Both the position numbers and the translations under genes were made by a program. The notes under the pieces were generated by a model. That model did no database searches, was not told where the DNA came from, and saw nothing but the letters and a program-made list of their open reading frames with translations. This document shows positions 5,528-5,641 of a DNA stretch of 5,641 bases, one piece after another (within the stretch, counting starts at the first letter, position 1; every line of letters begins with the position of its first letter). The stretch comes from CAZVED01 sp964626205 (GTDB taxonomy: Bacteria > Patescibacteriota > Patescibacteriia > SG8-24), in assembly GCA_964626205.1 (NCBI GenBank), contig CAZVED010000030.1, positions 1 through 5,641 of the forward strand, written 5' to 3'.

Positions 5528-5571
5528 GTACTAAAGACCGGCCCTTAGTACTAGGCCGGTCCTTTTAGTAC
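5528..5571 (-). terminator. Long hairpin terminator of the right-edge gene, containing its stop codon
   Basis: Two stacked perfect arms, GTACTAAA/TTTAGTAC (5528-5535 with 5564-5571) and GACCGGCC/GGCCGGTC (5536-5543 with 5554-5561), are separated by a 2-base bulge. The loop is 10 bases. The minus-strand stop codon (5565-5567) lies inside the outer arm. Only TTT follows the GC stem on the minus strand, so the T tract is weak. Confidence 0.65.
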
Positions 5572-5641
5572 ATCCCATGATCGTGTTCGTGTTCGTGTTC
5601 TTCGTACGCGTGCATGACATGAGGGTTGGAAGCGATACGGA
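5565..5641 (-). CDS. C-terminal 24 codons of an unrecognised protein with a His-rich tail
   Basis: One minus-strand frame runs from the right edge to TAA at 5565-5567 and ends YEEHEHEHDHGMY. The alternating Glu/His tail is encoded by three copies of a hexanucleotide (TCGTGT on the plus strand, 5581-5598). Such tails bind transition metals such as nickel, zinc or cobalt in many proteins, and they also occur as harmless extensions. The frame was chosen because it stops right at the terminator hairpin. The other two minus frames stop inside that hairpin and give less protein-like ends. The body of the gene is outside the window, so no family can be named. Confidence 0.5.
   Translation of the reverse strand, partial: RIASNPHVMHAYEEHEHEHDHGMY

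Overview
All supported genes lie on the minus strand of this GC-rich window, so transcription runs from the right edge to the left. In that order they are: the last 24 codons of an unrecognised gene with a His-rich tail (5565-5641); a YunG-like small protein (4857-5321); an unrecognised 407-residue membrane protein (3520-4743); a two-gene operon carrying a split ComEC, first the membrane channel part (1776-3263) and then the metallo-beta-lactamase part (901-1779); nucleoside diphosphate kinase, ndk (342-839); and the first 86 codons of a probable NTF2-like protein that leaves the window at base 1.

The window reads as compact bacterial chromosome with no phage, transposase, CRISPR or RNA gene. 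The Ndk carries an insertion of about ten residues before its catalytic His motif. From memory, this form resembles Ndks of candidate-phylum (Patescibacteria/CPR) genomes. That assignment is tentative and rests on this gene and the general gene style.

Transcription appears to be organised in short units. Good hairpin terminators follow the right-edge gene, the YunG-like gene, the membrane protein and ndk. Sigma-70-like promoters with 17-bp spacers can be read before the YunG-like gene, the membrane protein, comEC and ndk. The YunG-like and membrane protein genes have strong Shine-Dalgarno sites. The comEC, ndk and NTF2-like genes have none, and the comEC promoter is placed so that its transcript could be leaderless.

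Two gene-free gaps hold most of the non-coding structure. The gap at 3264-3519 holds the comEC promoter, a 90-bp nested palindrome of a widely dispersed repeat type, one copy of a 50-bp repeat, and a terminator. The gap at 5322-5564 holds the YunG-like promoter and ribosome site, a perfect 8-bp hairpin, the second copy of the 50-bp repeat, and a long hairpin terminator.

Functionally, only the ComEC pair forms a clear system (DNA uptake across the inner membrane). I did not find a convincing new multi-gene system. The best candidates for new biology are the 407-residue membrane protein, the paired 50-bp repeats downstream of terminators, and the cleanly split ComEC.
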